Of a stretch of DNA of 64,000 nucleotides, positions 42,875 to 51,702 are shown piece after piece. Under the pieces are notes generated by a model that worked only from the letters and a program-made list of their open reading frames with translations, searched no databases and was not told where the DNA came from. Source of the DNA: Larkinella knui. GTDB lineage: Bacteria; Bacteroidota; Bacteroidia; Cytophagales; Spirosomataceae. Position 1 is the stretch's first letter; every line of letters begins with the position of its first letter. The DNA is taken from the NCBI RefSeq assembly GCF_003858645.1, contig NZ_RQJP01000006.1, positions 496,001-560,000 of the forward strand, written 5' to 3'. Both the position numbers and the translations under genes were made by a program.

Positions 42875-44272
42875 ATGAACAAGAAACGCCGGGATTTTTT
42901 AAAACTGACCGGGCTGGCCGGTGCCGGGCTCTCCACGGCTCCGTTCAGCTACGGTTTGCCGTCTGTCACCCAGGCTCCTCGTCCTCCGAAACAGGCCTTC
43001 AACATGTGCGGTTTTGGCGCGCCCAAAATCGATACGGTTCGGATTGGTTACATCGGAATCGGAAACCGGGGCTCCGGAGCGCTTCAGCGGATTGTTCACC
43101 TGGAAAATGTAGTCGTTCAGGCGGTTTGTGATATTCGGCCGGAGCGCGTCGAGGAAGCCCGAAAGTCGCTGGAGAAAACCGCCCACCGCCCGACCTATTA
43201 CAGCGGAAAAGCCGATAGCTGGAAAACCCTTTGCGACCGGAAGGACATCGACCTGATTTACATTTGCACGCCCTGGAATCTGCACACGCCGATGGCTTTG
43301 TATGCCATGGAACAAGGCAAACACGTCGCCTGCGAGATTCCCATTGCCACCACCGTCGACGATTGCTGGAAACTGGTGGAAACATCCGAACGGACCAAAC
43401 GGCATTGCATGATGCTGGAGAACTGCTGCTACGATTTCTTCGAACTCCTCACGCTGAACATGGCCCGCCAGGGTTTTTTCGGCGAACTGGTCCATGTGGA
43501 AGGCGCTTACATCCACGACATTTTCGATTCCTTCTTTGATAAAAACAAACGCTACGACCTCTGGCGGTTGAAGGAAAACCAGCGCAACGGCAACCTGTAT
43601 CCGACGCACGGTCTGGGGCCCATTGCCCAGGTGCTCGACATCAACCGGGGTGATCAGATGGATTATCTGGTGGCCATGTCCAGCCAGGATTTTATGATCA
43701 GCAAAAAGATCAACGAACTGGCCGCGCAGGACACTGATTTTAAGCAGTTTCAGGGCAAATCGTTCCGGGGCAACATGAACACAACTACGATTCGGACCAA
43801 AAAAGGCCGGACGATCATGCTCCAGCACGACGTCAGTTCCCCGCGCCCGTATTCCCGGATCCACCTCGTTAGCGGAACAAAAGCCACCGCCCAGAAATAT
43901 CCGCTGCCGGGCCGGATTTCGACGGGACACGAGTGGTTGTCGGAAACCGCTTATCAGGAACTCGAAAAGAAATACCAGCCGGAGATCGTCAAACGCGTGG
44001 GCGAACTGGCCAAGCAGGTAGGCGGCCACGGTGGCATGGATTTTCTGATGGACTGGCGGCTGATCGACTGCCTGCGCAACGGGTTGCCGCTGGACCAGGA
44101 TGTGTATGATGCCGCGCTCTGGAGCAGCATTGGTCCGCTCAGTGAGTGGTCGGTGGCCCATCGGTCCAATTCCATCGACGTGCCGGATTTTACCGGCGGT
44201 TCCTGGAAAACCAACAAACCGGTCGACATCAGCCTGACCACGGGCGGCACAACCGGTATCAAAGGTCTTTAG
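42875..44272 (+). CDS. GH109-type (Gfo/Idh/MocA) NAD-dependent glycosidase
   Basis: A 465-residue protein. The N-terminus MNKKRRDFLKLTGLAGAGLS is a Tat-like export signal. The NAD fold follows with VRIGYIGIGNRGSG (residues about 55-68), then YICTPWNLHTPMAL, and the region YPTHGLGPIAQVLDINRGD typical of glycoside hydrolase family 109 (alpha-N-acetylgalactosaminidase), which uses a tightly bound NAD. Length and order fit that family. With nagB next to it and murQ nearby, a role in freeing amino sugars is likely. A plain oxidoreductase of the same fold is the alternative. Confidence 0.82.
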   Translation: MNKKRRDFLKLTGLAGAGLSTAPFSYGLPSVTQAPRPPKQAFNMCGFGAPKIDTVRIGYIGIGNRGSGALQRIVHLENVVVQAVCDIRPERVEEARKSLEKTAHRPTYYSGKADSWKTLCDRKDIDLIYICTPWNLHTPMALYAMEQGKHVACEIPIATTVDDCWKLVETSERTKRHCMMLENCCYDFFELLTLNMARQGFFGELVHVEGAYIHDIFDSFFDKNKRYDLWRLKENQRNGNLYPTHGLGPIAQVLDINRGDQMDYLVAMSSQDFMISKKINELAAQDTDFKQFQGKSFRGNMNTTTIRTKKGRTIMLQHDVSSPRPYSRIHLVSGTKATAQKYPLPGRISTGHEWLSETAYQELEKKYQPEIVKRVGELAKQVGGHGGMDFLMDWRLIDCLRNGLPLDQDVYDAALWSSIGPLSEWSVAHRSNSIDVPDFTGGSWKTNKPVDISLTTGGTTGIKGL

Positions 44273-44327
44273 TTGACCAACCCTATTTTTCAAATTTTTA
44301 CGCTGAAAACCGCATTCAATCGTTTTT

Positions 44328-45083
44328 ATGAACATTCAGATTTCAAAAACCGCCGGGGAACTGGGCGAGCAGTCAGGCCGGAAAGCCGGAGCCCTCATCC
44401 GCGAAGCCATTGCCGACCGGGGCCAGGCCAACGTCATTCTGGCCACTGGAACCAGCCAGTTTGCCACGCTACAGCAGCTTATTCGGGAAGATATCGACTG
44501 GAGCCGGGTGGTGATGTTTCATTTGGATGAGTACATCGGTTTGCCACTTTCGCACCCCGCCAGTTTTCGAAAATACTTGCAGGAACGATTTCTGGATCAG
44601 GTTTCGCCCTTGAAAGCCGTTCATCTCATCAACGGCGAGATTGATCCTCAGGCAGAAATCCGGCAGTTGAGTAACCTCATCGGGTTGCATCCCATCGACG
44701 TCGCCCTGGCCGGTATTGGCGAAAACGGGCATCTGGCGTTCAACGATCCCCCGGCTGATTTCGAAACGGAAGAACCGTATCTGATCGTCAATCTGGATGC
44801 CGCCTGCCGACGCCAGCAATTCAACGAAGGCTGGTTTCCGTCGCTGGAAGACGTTCCTACCCAGGCCATTAGCATGTCGGTTCGGCAAATCATGAAATCG
44901 CGGCATATTATCTGCTCGGTGCCGGATGAGCGAAAAGCCCGGGCCGTCAAAGACACGCTGGAGCAACCCGTCAGCAATCTTTTTCCGGCCAGTATTTTGC
45001 AATCACACCCGGCGTGTTACGTGTATCTGGATGAAGATTCGGCCCGTTTACTGGCCATAGAAACCGGGCAAAATGCGGGCTGA
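44328..45083 (+). CDS. nagB: Glucosamine-6-phosphate deaminase
   Basis: Converts glucosamine 6-phosphate to fructose 6-phosphate and ammonia. The 251 residues have the family motifs VVMFHLDEYIGLPLSHPASF (about 62-81) and LAGIGENGHLAFNDPPADF (about 126-144). It follows GH109 by 55 bases in the same direction and probably shares its transcript, possibly under the divergent LacI regulator. A galactosamine-6-phosphate deaminase (AgaS/AgaI-like) role is possible given GH109. Confidence 0.9.
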   Translation: MNIQISKTAGELGEQSGRKAGALIREAIADRGQANVILATGTSQFATLQQLIREDIDWSRVVMFHLDEYIGLPLSHPASFRKYLQERFLDQVSPLKAVHLINGEIDPQAEIRQLSNLIGLHPIDVALAGIGENGHLAFNDPPADFETEEPYLIVNLDAACRRQQFNEGWFPSLEDVPTQAISMSVRQIMKSRHIICSVPDERKARAVKDTLEQPVSNLFPASILQSHPACYVYLDEDSARLLAIETGQNAG

Positions 45084-45220
45084 TGCATACCGGATCGGGC
45101 TCTGTTAAACTCAGTTTGCGGTGAAAAACCGCCATTTGTACGCTCAAACATAAGTCTCTGATAGTCAGGCCATCATACTTTACCTTATACACTTTTTCTA
45201 CAAAAAAGCTAAAACAGAGC

Positions 45221-45274
45221 GACTTATCCACATTCCTGTGTGGATAAGTCTTGATTTCATCCCATTTGTCCACA
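45221..45274. promoter_or_regulatory. Cluster of DnaA-box-like sites
   Basis: TTATCCACA at 45224-45232 is the exact DnaA-box consensus and is mirrored by TGTGGATAA at 45239-45247. The pair forms a 12-base perfect inverted repeat (45221-45232 with 45239-45250, 6-base spacer). TTGTCCACA at 45266-45274 is a third site with one mismatch. A weaker TTATACACT lies at 45185. The group lies just upstream of the bioF promoter. Confidence 0.65.
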
Positions 45275-45300
45275 TAGTTTTTCGTCACCGGCTTCCTGCT

Positions 45301-45308
45301 TACCTTTG
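45301..45308 (+). promoter_or_regulatory. Candidate -7 element of the bio operon
   Basis: TACCTTTG matches TAnnTTTG exactly, 19 bases before the bioF GTG. The -33 position has only a T-rich stretch. Confidence 0.5.
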
Positions 45309-45327
45309 CAAATAATCTGAAAACAAG

Positions 45328-46473
45328 GTGATAAAAGCGGATACTGCCGTGCTGGAATTGCTGGAAAAGCGCCGGGAAGCCGGGCTACTCCGGCGTTTGA
45401 AAAAGCCCGAAAACTTAGTTGATTTTTGCTCCAACGATTACCTCGGTCTGGCGCGGTCGTCGGTCTTGCGAGACACCATTGCCCAGGCCGTCGCCAGCCA
45501 TCCGACGCTGCTGAACGGTGCCACCGGTTCGCGGTTGCTGGCCGGGAACTCCGCGCTGGCCGAAGAGCTGGAATCCGAAATCGCCGTCTTTCACAACGCC
45601 GAAGCCGCGCTGATTTTTAATTCCGGTTACGACGCCAACATCGGCTTGCTGGCCAGTTTGCCACAACGGGGCGACACCCTGCTGACCGATGAATTGATTC
45701 ACGCCAGCATGATCGACGGTTCGCGGCTGAGCGTCGCCAATCGCTTTAAATTCCGGCACAACGACCTGGATGACCTGGAAAACCGCTTAAAACGGGCTAC
45801 GGGAACGGTTTACGTGGCCGTTGAGTCGGTGTATTCGATGGACGGCGATCTGGCGCCCTTAGCCGAAATGACTGACCTCTGCGAACGGTATGAAGCCGCG
45901 TTAATCGTCGATGAAGCCCACGCAACGGGCGTTTTCGGTCCAAACGGCGCAGGATTGGTTCAGGCGCTCGGTTTGGAGAAGCGGGTTTTTGCACGGATTC
46001 ACACCTTCGGAAAGGCACTGGGTGTTCACGGGGCAGCGGTGGTGGGGTCGACGGCTTTGCGCGATTTCCTGATTAATTTTGCCCGTTCCTTTGTGTATTC
46101 GACGGCTCTGCCTCCGCACAGTTTGCTGGCTATCCAGCGTGTTTACCGGTTTTTGCCGCAGAACGGACCACTTATTGAGCGTTTGCACGCGCTACGAACG
46201 TATTTTCAACAGCAAATTCAGGAACAGTTGCCGCAAACGGAATGGACTTCGGCCGATAGCCCGATTGTAGGCTTGATCGTGCCGGGTAATGACGCGTGCC
46301 GGGCTGTGGCAACGCAACTGCAAAAAGCCGGTTTTGACATCCGGCCCATCGTCAGCCCGACGGTGCCGGTGGGGCGCGAACGGCTGCGGATTTGTTTGCA
46401 TGCGTTTAATTCGGAACCGGAAATCGATTTGTTGGTGCAGACGTTAAAATATATTGATGGAACACGGATTTAA
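45328..46473 (+). CDS. bioF: 8-amino-7-oxononanoate synthase
   Basis: PLP enzyme joining pimeloyl-thioester and alanine in biotin synthesis. The 381-residue protein begins with a GTG at 45328. It shows LVDFCSNDYLGLARS (about 30-44), ESVYSMDGDLAPL, VDEAHATGVFGPNG, and the PLP lysine in HTFGKALGVHGAAV. The last residues (DGTRI) and the stop lie inside a palindromic repeat. It is the first of three bio genes; bioB and bioC are not in the window. Confidence 0.95.
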   Translation: MIKADTAVLELLEKRREAGLLRRLKKPENLVDFCSNDYLGLARSSVLRDTIAQAVASHPTLLNGATGSRLLAGNSALAEELESEIAVFHNAEAALIFNSGYDANIGLLASLPQRGDTLLTDELIHASMIDGSRLSVANRFKFRHNDLDDLENRLKRATGTVYVAVESVYSMDGDLAPLAEMTDLCERYEAALIVDEAHATGVFGPNGAGLVQALGLEKRVFARIHTFGKALGVHGAAVVGSTALRDFLINFARSFVYSTALPPHSLLAIQRVYRFLPQNGPLIERLHALRTYFQQQIQEQLPQTEWTSADSPIVGLIVPGNDACRAVATQLQKAGFDIRPIVSPTVPVGRERLRICLHAFNSEPEIDLLVQTLKYIDGTRI

Positions 46474-46540
46474 CGGATGGGACGGATTAGCGCAGATTTG
46501 ATCCGTTTTTGATCCGTTCCATCCGTTAAATCCGTGTTCC
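46459..46540. repeat. Family D palindrome spanning the bioF stop codon
   Basis: Left arm 46459-46487 and right arm 46511-46540 are complementary over about 29 bases with one mismatch (core ACACGGATTTAACGGATGG). The bioF TAA stop (46471-46473) is within the left arm. bioD starts 20 bases after the right arm. Confidence 0.9.
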
Positions 46541-46559
46541 TATCCAAAAACCTGTTACT

Positions 46560-47210
46560 ATGCGTAAACCGTTGCAATTCATCATGGCCGGTATCGGCAC
46601 CGAAATTGGCAAAACTGTGGTGTCGGCTATCATCGTGGAAGCCTTACAGGCCGATTACTGGAAGCCCGTGCAATCCGGTGCGCTCGAAGATTCGGATACG
46701 GAAACCGTCCGGCGGCTGATTTCGAATCCGGTTAGCCGGTTTCATCCGGAAACCTATCGGCTGCGGGAACCGTTATCGCCCCACGCGGCTGCGGCCATCG
46801 ACGGTATTGAGATTTCGCTCAACGCCTTTGCATTACCCCAAACGACCAATCATCTCATCGTTGAACTGGCGGGCGGGTTGATGGTGCCGCTAAATAACCA
46901 GGACTTGATGATCGATCTGGTGAAACAACTGGATCTACCGGTTTTGCTGGTTTCCAAACATTACCTGGGCAGCATCAACCATACGCTGCTGTCAGTTGAA
47001 GCTTTGCAAAGCCGGTCTATTCCGATACGGGGAATTATCTTTAACGGCCCCGAAACACCGGCTACGGAAGCGTTTATCCTGAACTATACGGGATTGAATT
47101 GCTTGGGACGAATTGAGTGGGGAACCGAGGTGACCAACGAGTTTGTCAGTCGGCATGCGATTGACTTGCAGAAAAAATTGAATGAATACGATGGAGGTCT
47201 ACACGAATGA
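46560..47210 (+). CDS. bioD: Dethiobiotin synthetase
   Basis: ATP-dependent enzyme that closes the ureido ring of biotin. The 216 residues carry the P-loop AGIGTEIGKTVVS (residues about 10-22), substrate motif YWKPVQSGALEDSDTETV, and the HPETYRLREPLSPHAAA loop. It overlaps the start of bioA by 29 bases. Firm. Confidence 0.94.
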   Translation: MRKPLQFIMAGIGTEIGKTVVSAIIVEALQADYWKPVQSGALEDSDTETVRRLISNPVSRFHPETYRLREPLSPHAAAAIDGIEISLNAFALPQTTNHLIVELAGGLMVPLNNQDLMIDLVKQLDLPVLLVSKHYLGSINHTLLSVEALQSRSIPIRGIIFNGPETPATEAFILNYTGLNCLGRIEWGTEVTNEFVSRHAIDLQKKLNEYDGGLHE

Positions 47211-48528
47211 GAATAGAAACCGGTCAGGTCTTGAAGATTTGACCGGTTTAAAGAGTCTGGGCGAGCGCGACCAGGCCGTCATCTGGCATCCGTTTACGCA
47301 AATGCAAACTGCTCCGCTGCCGATTCCGATTGTTCGGGGCGAGGGAACGCGGCTGTATGCCGAAGACGGCACCACATACATCGATGCGGTTTCGTCGTGG
47401 TGGGTCAATACCCACGGCCACAGCCATCCGTACATTGCGGAGAAAGTAGCCCAACAACTCCAAACGCTCGAACACGTCATTTTTGCCGGTTTTACCCACA
47501 AACCGGCCATCGAACTGGCCGAGCGGCTGTTGCCTGTTTTACCCACTAACCAGAACAAGATTTTCTATTCGGACAACGGTTCGACGGCGGTGGAAGTGGC
47601 ACTTAAAATGGCGTTTCAGTACTGGCACAATACCGGACAACCGCGCCGGAAAGTCATTGCGCTCGAAGACGCTTACCACGGCGACACATTCGGCGCGATG
47701 GCCGTCAGCGGACGAAGCGCCTTTACGAGCCCGTTCGTGCCGTTTTTGTTCGATGTCGAGTATATTCCGACGCCCGTTCCGGGACGCGAGCAGGAAGCGG
47801 TCAACCAATTGCAGTCGTTGCTGAGCGACGATGTAGCGGCTTTTATCTTCGAACCGCTCATTCAGGGAGCCGGTGGCATGGTTATGTATAAACCGGAAAT
47901 TCTGAATCAGCTCATCGGCATGGCCCGCAGCCACGGCGCCCTGATTATTGCCGATGAAGTGATGACCGGTTTTGGCCGAACGGGAAAATTGTTTGCCTCG
48001 CATCACCTCAGCGAACAACCCGACCTGATGAGCTTGTCGAAAGGACTGACCGGCGGAACAATGGCGCTGGGCGTAACGGCTTGTACCAAAAAGATTTATG
48101 ACGCTTTTAAATCCGAAGACAAGCACAAAACGCTTTTCCACGGCCACTCGTTTACAGCCAATCCACTGGCCTGTACGGCGGCCCTCGCCAGCCTCGACCT
48201 GCTGCTTTCTGATAAAACACAGGAATCCATTCAGCGAATCAGTCGGCGGCATGCGGTTTTTGCGGAACACCTCACCCAAAAACCGGGTGTGAAAAACGTC
48301 CGCCAACAAGGCACCATTCTGGCATTTGATCTGGATGCGGACAGCCAAACCAGCTCGTATTTCAACACCATTCGCGATACCGCCTACCAGTTTCTGCTCG
48401 ACCAGGGCGTGTTGATGCGGCCGCTGGGGAATGTCCTGTACATTCTACCGCCGTATTGCATCACCGATGAAGAGTTGGATACGGTTTATGCGGCCATTGA
48501 GCGCTTGCTGCAACACATCAACCGGTAA
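47182..48528 (+). CDS. bioA: Adenosylmethionine--8-amino-7-oxononanoate transaminase
   Basis: PLP enzyme making 7,8-diaminononanoate for biotin. The 448-residue frame has the BioA hallmark VIWHPFTQMQTAPLPIPI, then AVSSWWVNTHGHSHPYIA, IADEVMTGFGRTGKL and the PLP lysine in SLSKGLTGGTMALG. The first ~28 residues (from ATG 47182) precede the normal start of homology, and 11 of them are encoded by a family C palindrome at 47217-47249. ATG 47191 and a TTG within the repeat are other possible starts. It overlaps bioD. Confidence 0.93.
   Translation: MNTMEVYTNENRNRSGLEDLTGLKSLGERDQAVIWHPFTQMQTAPLPIPIVRGEGTRLYAEDGTTYIDAVSSWWVNTHGHSHPYIAEKVAQQLQTLEHVIFAGFTHKPAIELAERLLPVLPTNQNKIFYSDNGSTAVEVALKMAFQYWHNTGQPRRKVIALEDAYHGDTFGAMAVSGRSAFTSPFVPFLFDVEYIPTPVPGREQEAVNQLQSLLSDDVAAFIFEPLIQGAGGMVMYKPEILNQLIGMARSHGALIIADEVMTGFGRTGKLFASHHLSEQPDLMSLSKGLTGGTMALGVTACTKKIYDAFKSEDKHKTLFHGHSFTANPLACTAALASLDLLLSDKTQESIQRISRRHAVFAEHLTQKPGVKNVRQQGTILAFDLDADSQTSSYFNTIRDTAYQFLLDQGVLMRPLGNVLYILPPYCITDEELDTVYAAIERLLQHINR
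47217..47249. repeat. Family C palindrome inside the 5' end of bioA
   Basis: AAACCGGTCAGGTCTT (47217-47232) pairs with 47234-47249 at 14 of 16 positions around one base. The string GGTCAGGTCTTGA is nearly the same as in the palindrome at 27574. It is translated as part of the BioA N-terminus. Confidence 0.8.
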
Positions 48529-48554
48529 AAGACTACGTTCCCGACTGCCAATTC

Positions 48555-48634
48555 GGCCCCGGCGGGGCCACCTGTTCCTAGCAAAGCTAGCCCGAAAACC
48601 CGCAAGCCCCTACGGGGTAAAAACGGCTAGCTTT
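48555..48634. terminator. Compound hairpins between bioA and the aquaporin gene
   Basis: GGCCCC-GGC-GGGGCC at 48555-48569 is one hairpin and CTAGC-AAA-GCTAG at 48578-48590 another. AAAGCTAGCC at 48583-48592 also pairs perfectly with 48625-48634, enclosing CCCC-TAC-GGGG. The genes on either side converge, so a termination role is likely, though no strong T run is present. Confidence 0.55.
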
Positions 48635-48649
48635 CCAATCGCAATCAGG

Positions 48650-49375
48650 TTACAGCGCGTACCACCGGATCAGCAAACCGCCCAGAATGGCACCGACTAG
48701 GGGGCCAACGATGGGCACCCAGGCATAGCCCCAATCCGACGAGCCCTTTCCCGGAATCGGCAGGATCGCATGGGCGATCCGGGGACCCAAATCGCGGGCG
48801 GGATTGATGGCATAGCCGGTGGTGCCACCCAACGAAAGACCAATGCTCCAGACCAGTACACCGACTAAATACGGCCCCAACCCAATGGCAATTGTTCCGA
48901 GGGCCTTGGCCGAAATCCCGGCAATCCCGACGATCAGGGCCAGCGTGCCAATGGCTTCACTGATGACATTGCCGACCGAATTGCGAATGGCCGGACCCGT
49001 GGAAAAAACCGCCAGCTTGGCCCCCGGATCGGGCGTAGCGGCCCAATGGGGTAAATAATGCAGCCAAACCAGCACCGCTCCCAGGAAAGCACCGATGAGC
49101 TGAGCCGGAATGTAAGTCGCCAGATTGCTGTAATCGCCAGTGGCCACGGCAAAAGCTACGCTTACCGCCGGATTCAGGTGGCCGTCGATACTGCCGAACG
49201 CTTTGGCAACGAACACGCCCATCGTAACGGCAAAGGCCCAGCCGGTTGTAATGACAATCCAGCCGGATGCTTCGCCCTTGGTCTGCTTCAACACGACGTT
49301 TGCGACGACGCCATCGCCCAAAAGAATCAATACCATTGTTCCAACCAGTTCGCCGAGAAAGGGAGAGAGTTGCAT
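48650..49375 (-). CDS. Aquaporin / glycerol facilitator (MIP family)
   Basis: A 241-residue channel protein of the inner membrane with six predicted spans. The two pore motifs are intact: HLNPAVSVAFAVA in the first half and AINPARDLGPRIAHA in the second. The Asp after the second NPAR is typical of glycerol-conducting members, so a glpF-like role is likely. It is a single gene on the minus strand, with no glycerol kinase in the window. Confidence 0.9.
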   Translation of the reverse strand: MQLSPFLGELVGTMVLILLGDGVVANVVLKQTKGEASGWIVITTGWAFAVTMGVFVAKAFGSIDGHLNPAVSVAFAVATGDYSNLATYIPAQLIGAFLGAVLVWLHYLPHWAATPDPGAKLAVFSTGPAIRNSVGNVISEAIGTLALIVGIAGISAKALGTIAIGLGPYLVGVLVWSIGLSLGGTTGYAINPARDLGPRIAHAILPIPGKGSSDWGYAWVPIVGPLVGAILGGLLIRWYAL

Positions 49376-49502
49376 AGAAAAAGGGAAGGTTTAGGAGTAA
49401 GGCGACTAATCGTATTAAGTCAATAAAATATTCGTTCTGTCATAAAGCCGCCAATATACAGGAATTTTAATTATTCTGAAGAGTGGTTTCGGACGGTTCG
49501 GT

Positions 49503-49510
49503 TAACTTTG
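49503..49510 (+). promoter_or_regulatory. Candidate -7 element of the purB promoter
   Basis: TAACTTTG matches TAnnTTTG exactly, 16 bases before the purB ATG, giving a short leader. No clear TTG is seen at the -33 distance. Confidence 0.5.
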
Positions 49511-49526
49511 CGGTTTCTTTTAGCTT

Positions 49527-50867
49527 ATGAAACTTTCCGCGCTTACCGCCGTATCGCCCATTGATGGCCGTTACCGCCGTCAAATTGAATCGCTGGCCCC
49601 TTATTTTTCGGAATGGGGACTCATTCGTTACCGCATCCGGATTGAGATCGAATACTTTATCGAGCTCTGCGAACTACCGCTGCCCCAGTTGAAAGACATC
49701 GACCATCAGGTTTTTCCAAAATTGCGGGCGTTGTACGAGAATTTTTCGGAAGCGGATGCGCTGCGGATCAAAGAAATTGAGCGCGAAACCAACCACGACG
49801 TCAAAGCGGTGGAGTATTTCATCAAGGAAAAACTGGCGGATCTGAACATCGCCGACCACCTGGAATTTATTCACTTTGGTCTTACATCGCAGGATATCAA
49901 CAATACCGCTACGCCCTTGCTGTTGAGCGACGCGTTGGAGACCGAAATTGAGCCCCAATACCGGGAAGTTTTCATGAAGTTGCAGGAGTTGGCGGAGCAG
50001 TGGAAAGCCATCCCGATGCTGGCCCGCACCCACGGCCAGCCAGCCTCTCCGACGCGTCTGGGCAAGGAACTCCTGGTTTTTTGTGAACGGATTGAAAAAC
50101 AGCTTTTTATGCTTTCGTCCATTCCGGTATCCGCCAAATTTGGGGGCGCAACCGGTAATTTCAACGCGCATTGTGTGGCCTACCCGGACATCGACTGGAA
50201 AAGCTTTGGCGACGATTTTGTGGAAAAACTGGGTCTGGAACGGAGCCAGAATACGACACAAATCGAGCATTACGACATGCTGGCGGCTACGCTCGATGCC
50301 TTCAAACGGCTGAATACGATTCTGATCGATCTGAACCGCGATATGTGGGCCTACATTTCGATGAATTACTTCAAGCAGCAGATTAAGGCGGGCGAAGTGG
50401 GGTCGTCGGCGATGCCACACAAGGTGAATCCGATCGATTTTGAAAATTCGGAGGGCAACCTGGGCATTGCCAATGCGGTATTTGAGCACCTGTCGGCAAA
50501 ATTGCCCATTTCACGACTGCAACGCGATCTGACCGATTCAACGGTTTTGCGCAACCTGGGCGTTCCGTTTGCCCATTCGCTGATTGCGTTGAAATCATTG
50601 TTAAAAGGCCTGGGAAAACTGCAACTGAACGAAGCCGCCATTCACGCCGACCTGGAAGAGAACTGGGCCGTGGTAGCCGAAGGCATTCAAACCATTCTTC
50701 GGCGCGAAGGCTATCCAAAACCGTATGAAGCCCTGAAGGATTTGACCCGGACGAATGAGAAAATTACCGCCGACACCATGGCGCGGTTTATCGACGGATT
50801 GAACGTTTCAGATTCGGTAAAGGCGGAATTACGAGCCATTACGCCGTATACGTATACGGGAATTTAA
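49527..50867 (+). CDS. purB: Adenylosuccinate lyase
   Basis: Catalyses two fumarate-releasing steps of purine synthesis. The 446 residues match the longer E. coli-type form. Visible are SPIDGRYRRQIESL at the N-terminus, HFGLTSQDINNTATPL, ARTHGQPASPTRLGKEL and the flexible signature loop GSSAMPHKVNPIDFENSEGN (about 292-311). It is a single gene converging on proC. Firm. Confidence 0.97.
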   Translation: MKLSALTAVSPIDGRYRRQIESLAPYFSEWGLIRYRIRIEIEYFIELCELPLPQLKDIDHQVFPKLRALYENFSEADALRIKEIERETNHDVKAVEYFIKEKLADLNIADHLEFIHFGLTSQDINNTATPLLLSDALETEIEPQYREVFMKLQELAEQWKAIPMLARTHGQPASPTRLGKELLVFCERIEKQLFMLSSIPVSAKFGGATGNFNAHCVAYPDIDWKSFGDDFVEKLGLERSQNTTQIEHYDMLAATLDAFKRLNTILIDLNRDMWAYISMNYFKQQIKAGEVGSSAMPHKVNPIDFENSEGNLGIANAVFEHLSAKLPISRLQRDLTDSTVLRNLGVPFAHSLIALKSLLKGLGKLQLNEAAIHADLEENWAVVAEGIQTILRREGYPKPYEALKDLTRTNEKITADTMARFIDGLNVSDSVKAELRAITPYTYTGI

Positions 50868-50879
50868 CCTCGTCAGCGG

Positions 50880-51683
50880 TCAGGATTTGCTCAGCTCCGT
50901 GGCCCGAACCTGGGCGGCTTTAATTCCCGCAATCAGTGTATCCGACAAACCGCCTTCTTCAAACCGTTTCAGCGCGGCTTCCGTCGTGCCACCTTTGGAC
51001 GCAACGGCTTTGATCAGTTCGTCCAGGGATTTATCGGCGGTATTGATCAGATGGAAAGCACCGAGCATCGTTTGTTTTACCAGCAACGAAGCGACGGAAT
51101 CATCGAAGCCCATTTGTTTTCCGGCTTCAATCATGGCTTTCACGAGGTAGTAAAAATACGCCGGGCCGCTGCCACTGAGGGCTGTAACGGCGTCCAGCAG
51201 AGCTTCGTCTTCCAAAAAAATGGATCGACCTGTGGCATTGATCAGGTTTTCGACTTTGCGCAGATTGCCCAGATCTATTTCTTTTGCGGCCGTAAAACCG
51301 GTGATTCCCATCCCCAGCATAGCGGGCGTGTTGGGCATGGCGCGGATCACCAGCCGGTGGTTCAGCTTTTCCTGAATGATTGCAATCGGAATGCCTGCCA
51401 TGATCGATAAAACAACCTGTTGCGGTTGAATGGCTTCCCGCAGGTCTTCCTGCAAACTATTGAAATCCTGCGGTTTAACCGACAAAATAATTAAATCCAC
51501 TTCCGAAATCCGGGCACTGATGGTGTCGACTACGACGCCGGTTTTTTCGGCTTTTAAGGCTTCGGAACGTTCTGCACTTTTTTCAACGAGCAGTAAATCT
51601 TCTTTTTTTACCAAATCATACTGCAAAAAAGACTTGGCAAAGGCCATGCCCATATTGCCGCAACCGACGATCGCAATTTTCAT
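50880..51683 (-). CDS. proC: Pyrroline-5-carboxylate reductase
   Basis: Last step of proline synthesis, using NADPH. The 267 residues are of standard length. The N-terminal nucleotide fold MKIAIVGCGNMGMAFAKSFL, the middle RAMPNTPAMLGMGITG and the C-terminal signature ALSGSGPAYFYYLVKAMIEA are all clear. It follows the thioredoxin-like gene on the same strand after a palindrome. Confidence 0.96.
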   Translation of the reverse strand: MKIAIVGCGNMGMAFAKSFLQYDLVKKEDLLLVEKSAERSEALKAEKTGVVVDTISARISEVDLIILSVKPQDFNSLQEDLREAIQPQQVVLSIMAGIPIAIIQEKLNHRLVIRAMPNTPAMLGMGITGFTAAKEIDLGNLRKVENLINATGRSIFLEDEALLDAVTALSGSGPAYFYYLVKAMIEAGKQMGFDDSVASLLVKQTMLGAFHLINTADKSLDELIKAVASKGGTTEAALKRFEEGGLSDTLIAGIKAAQVRATELSKS

Positions 51684-51702
51684 AAAAGAGGTGGTGAGTT
51701 TT

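Noticed and set aside
42899-44335. 478-codon open frame antisense to the GH109 gene
   Set aside because: It has no family motif, runs fully opposite a well-supported gene, and its composition is that of a codon shadow in this base composition.
45084-45327. Replication origin
   Set aside because: Three DnaA-like boxes are present, but there is no dnaA, dnaN or other typical origin gene nearby and no clear AT-rich unwinding region; kept only as a box cluster.
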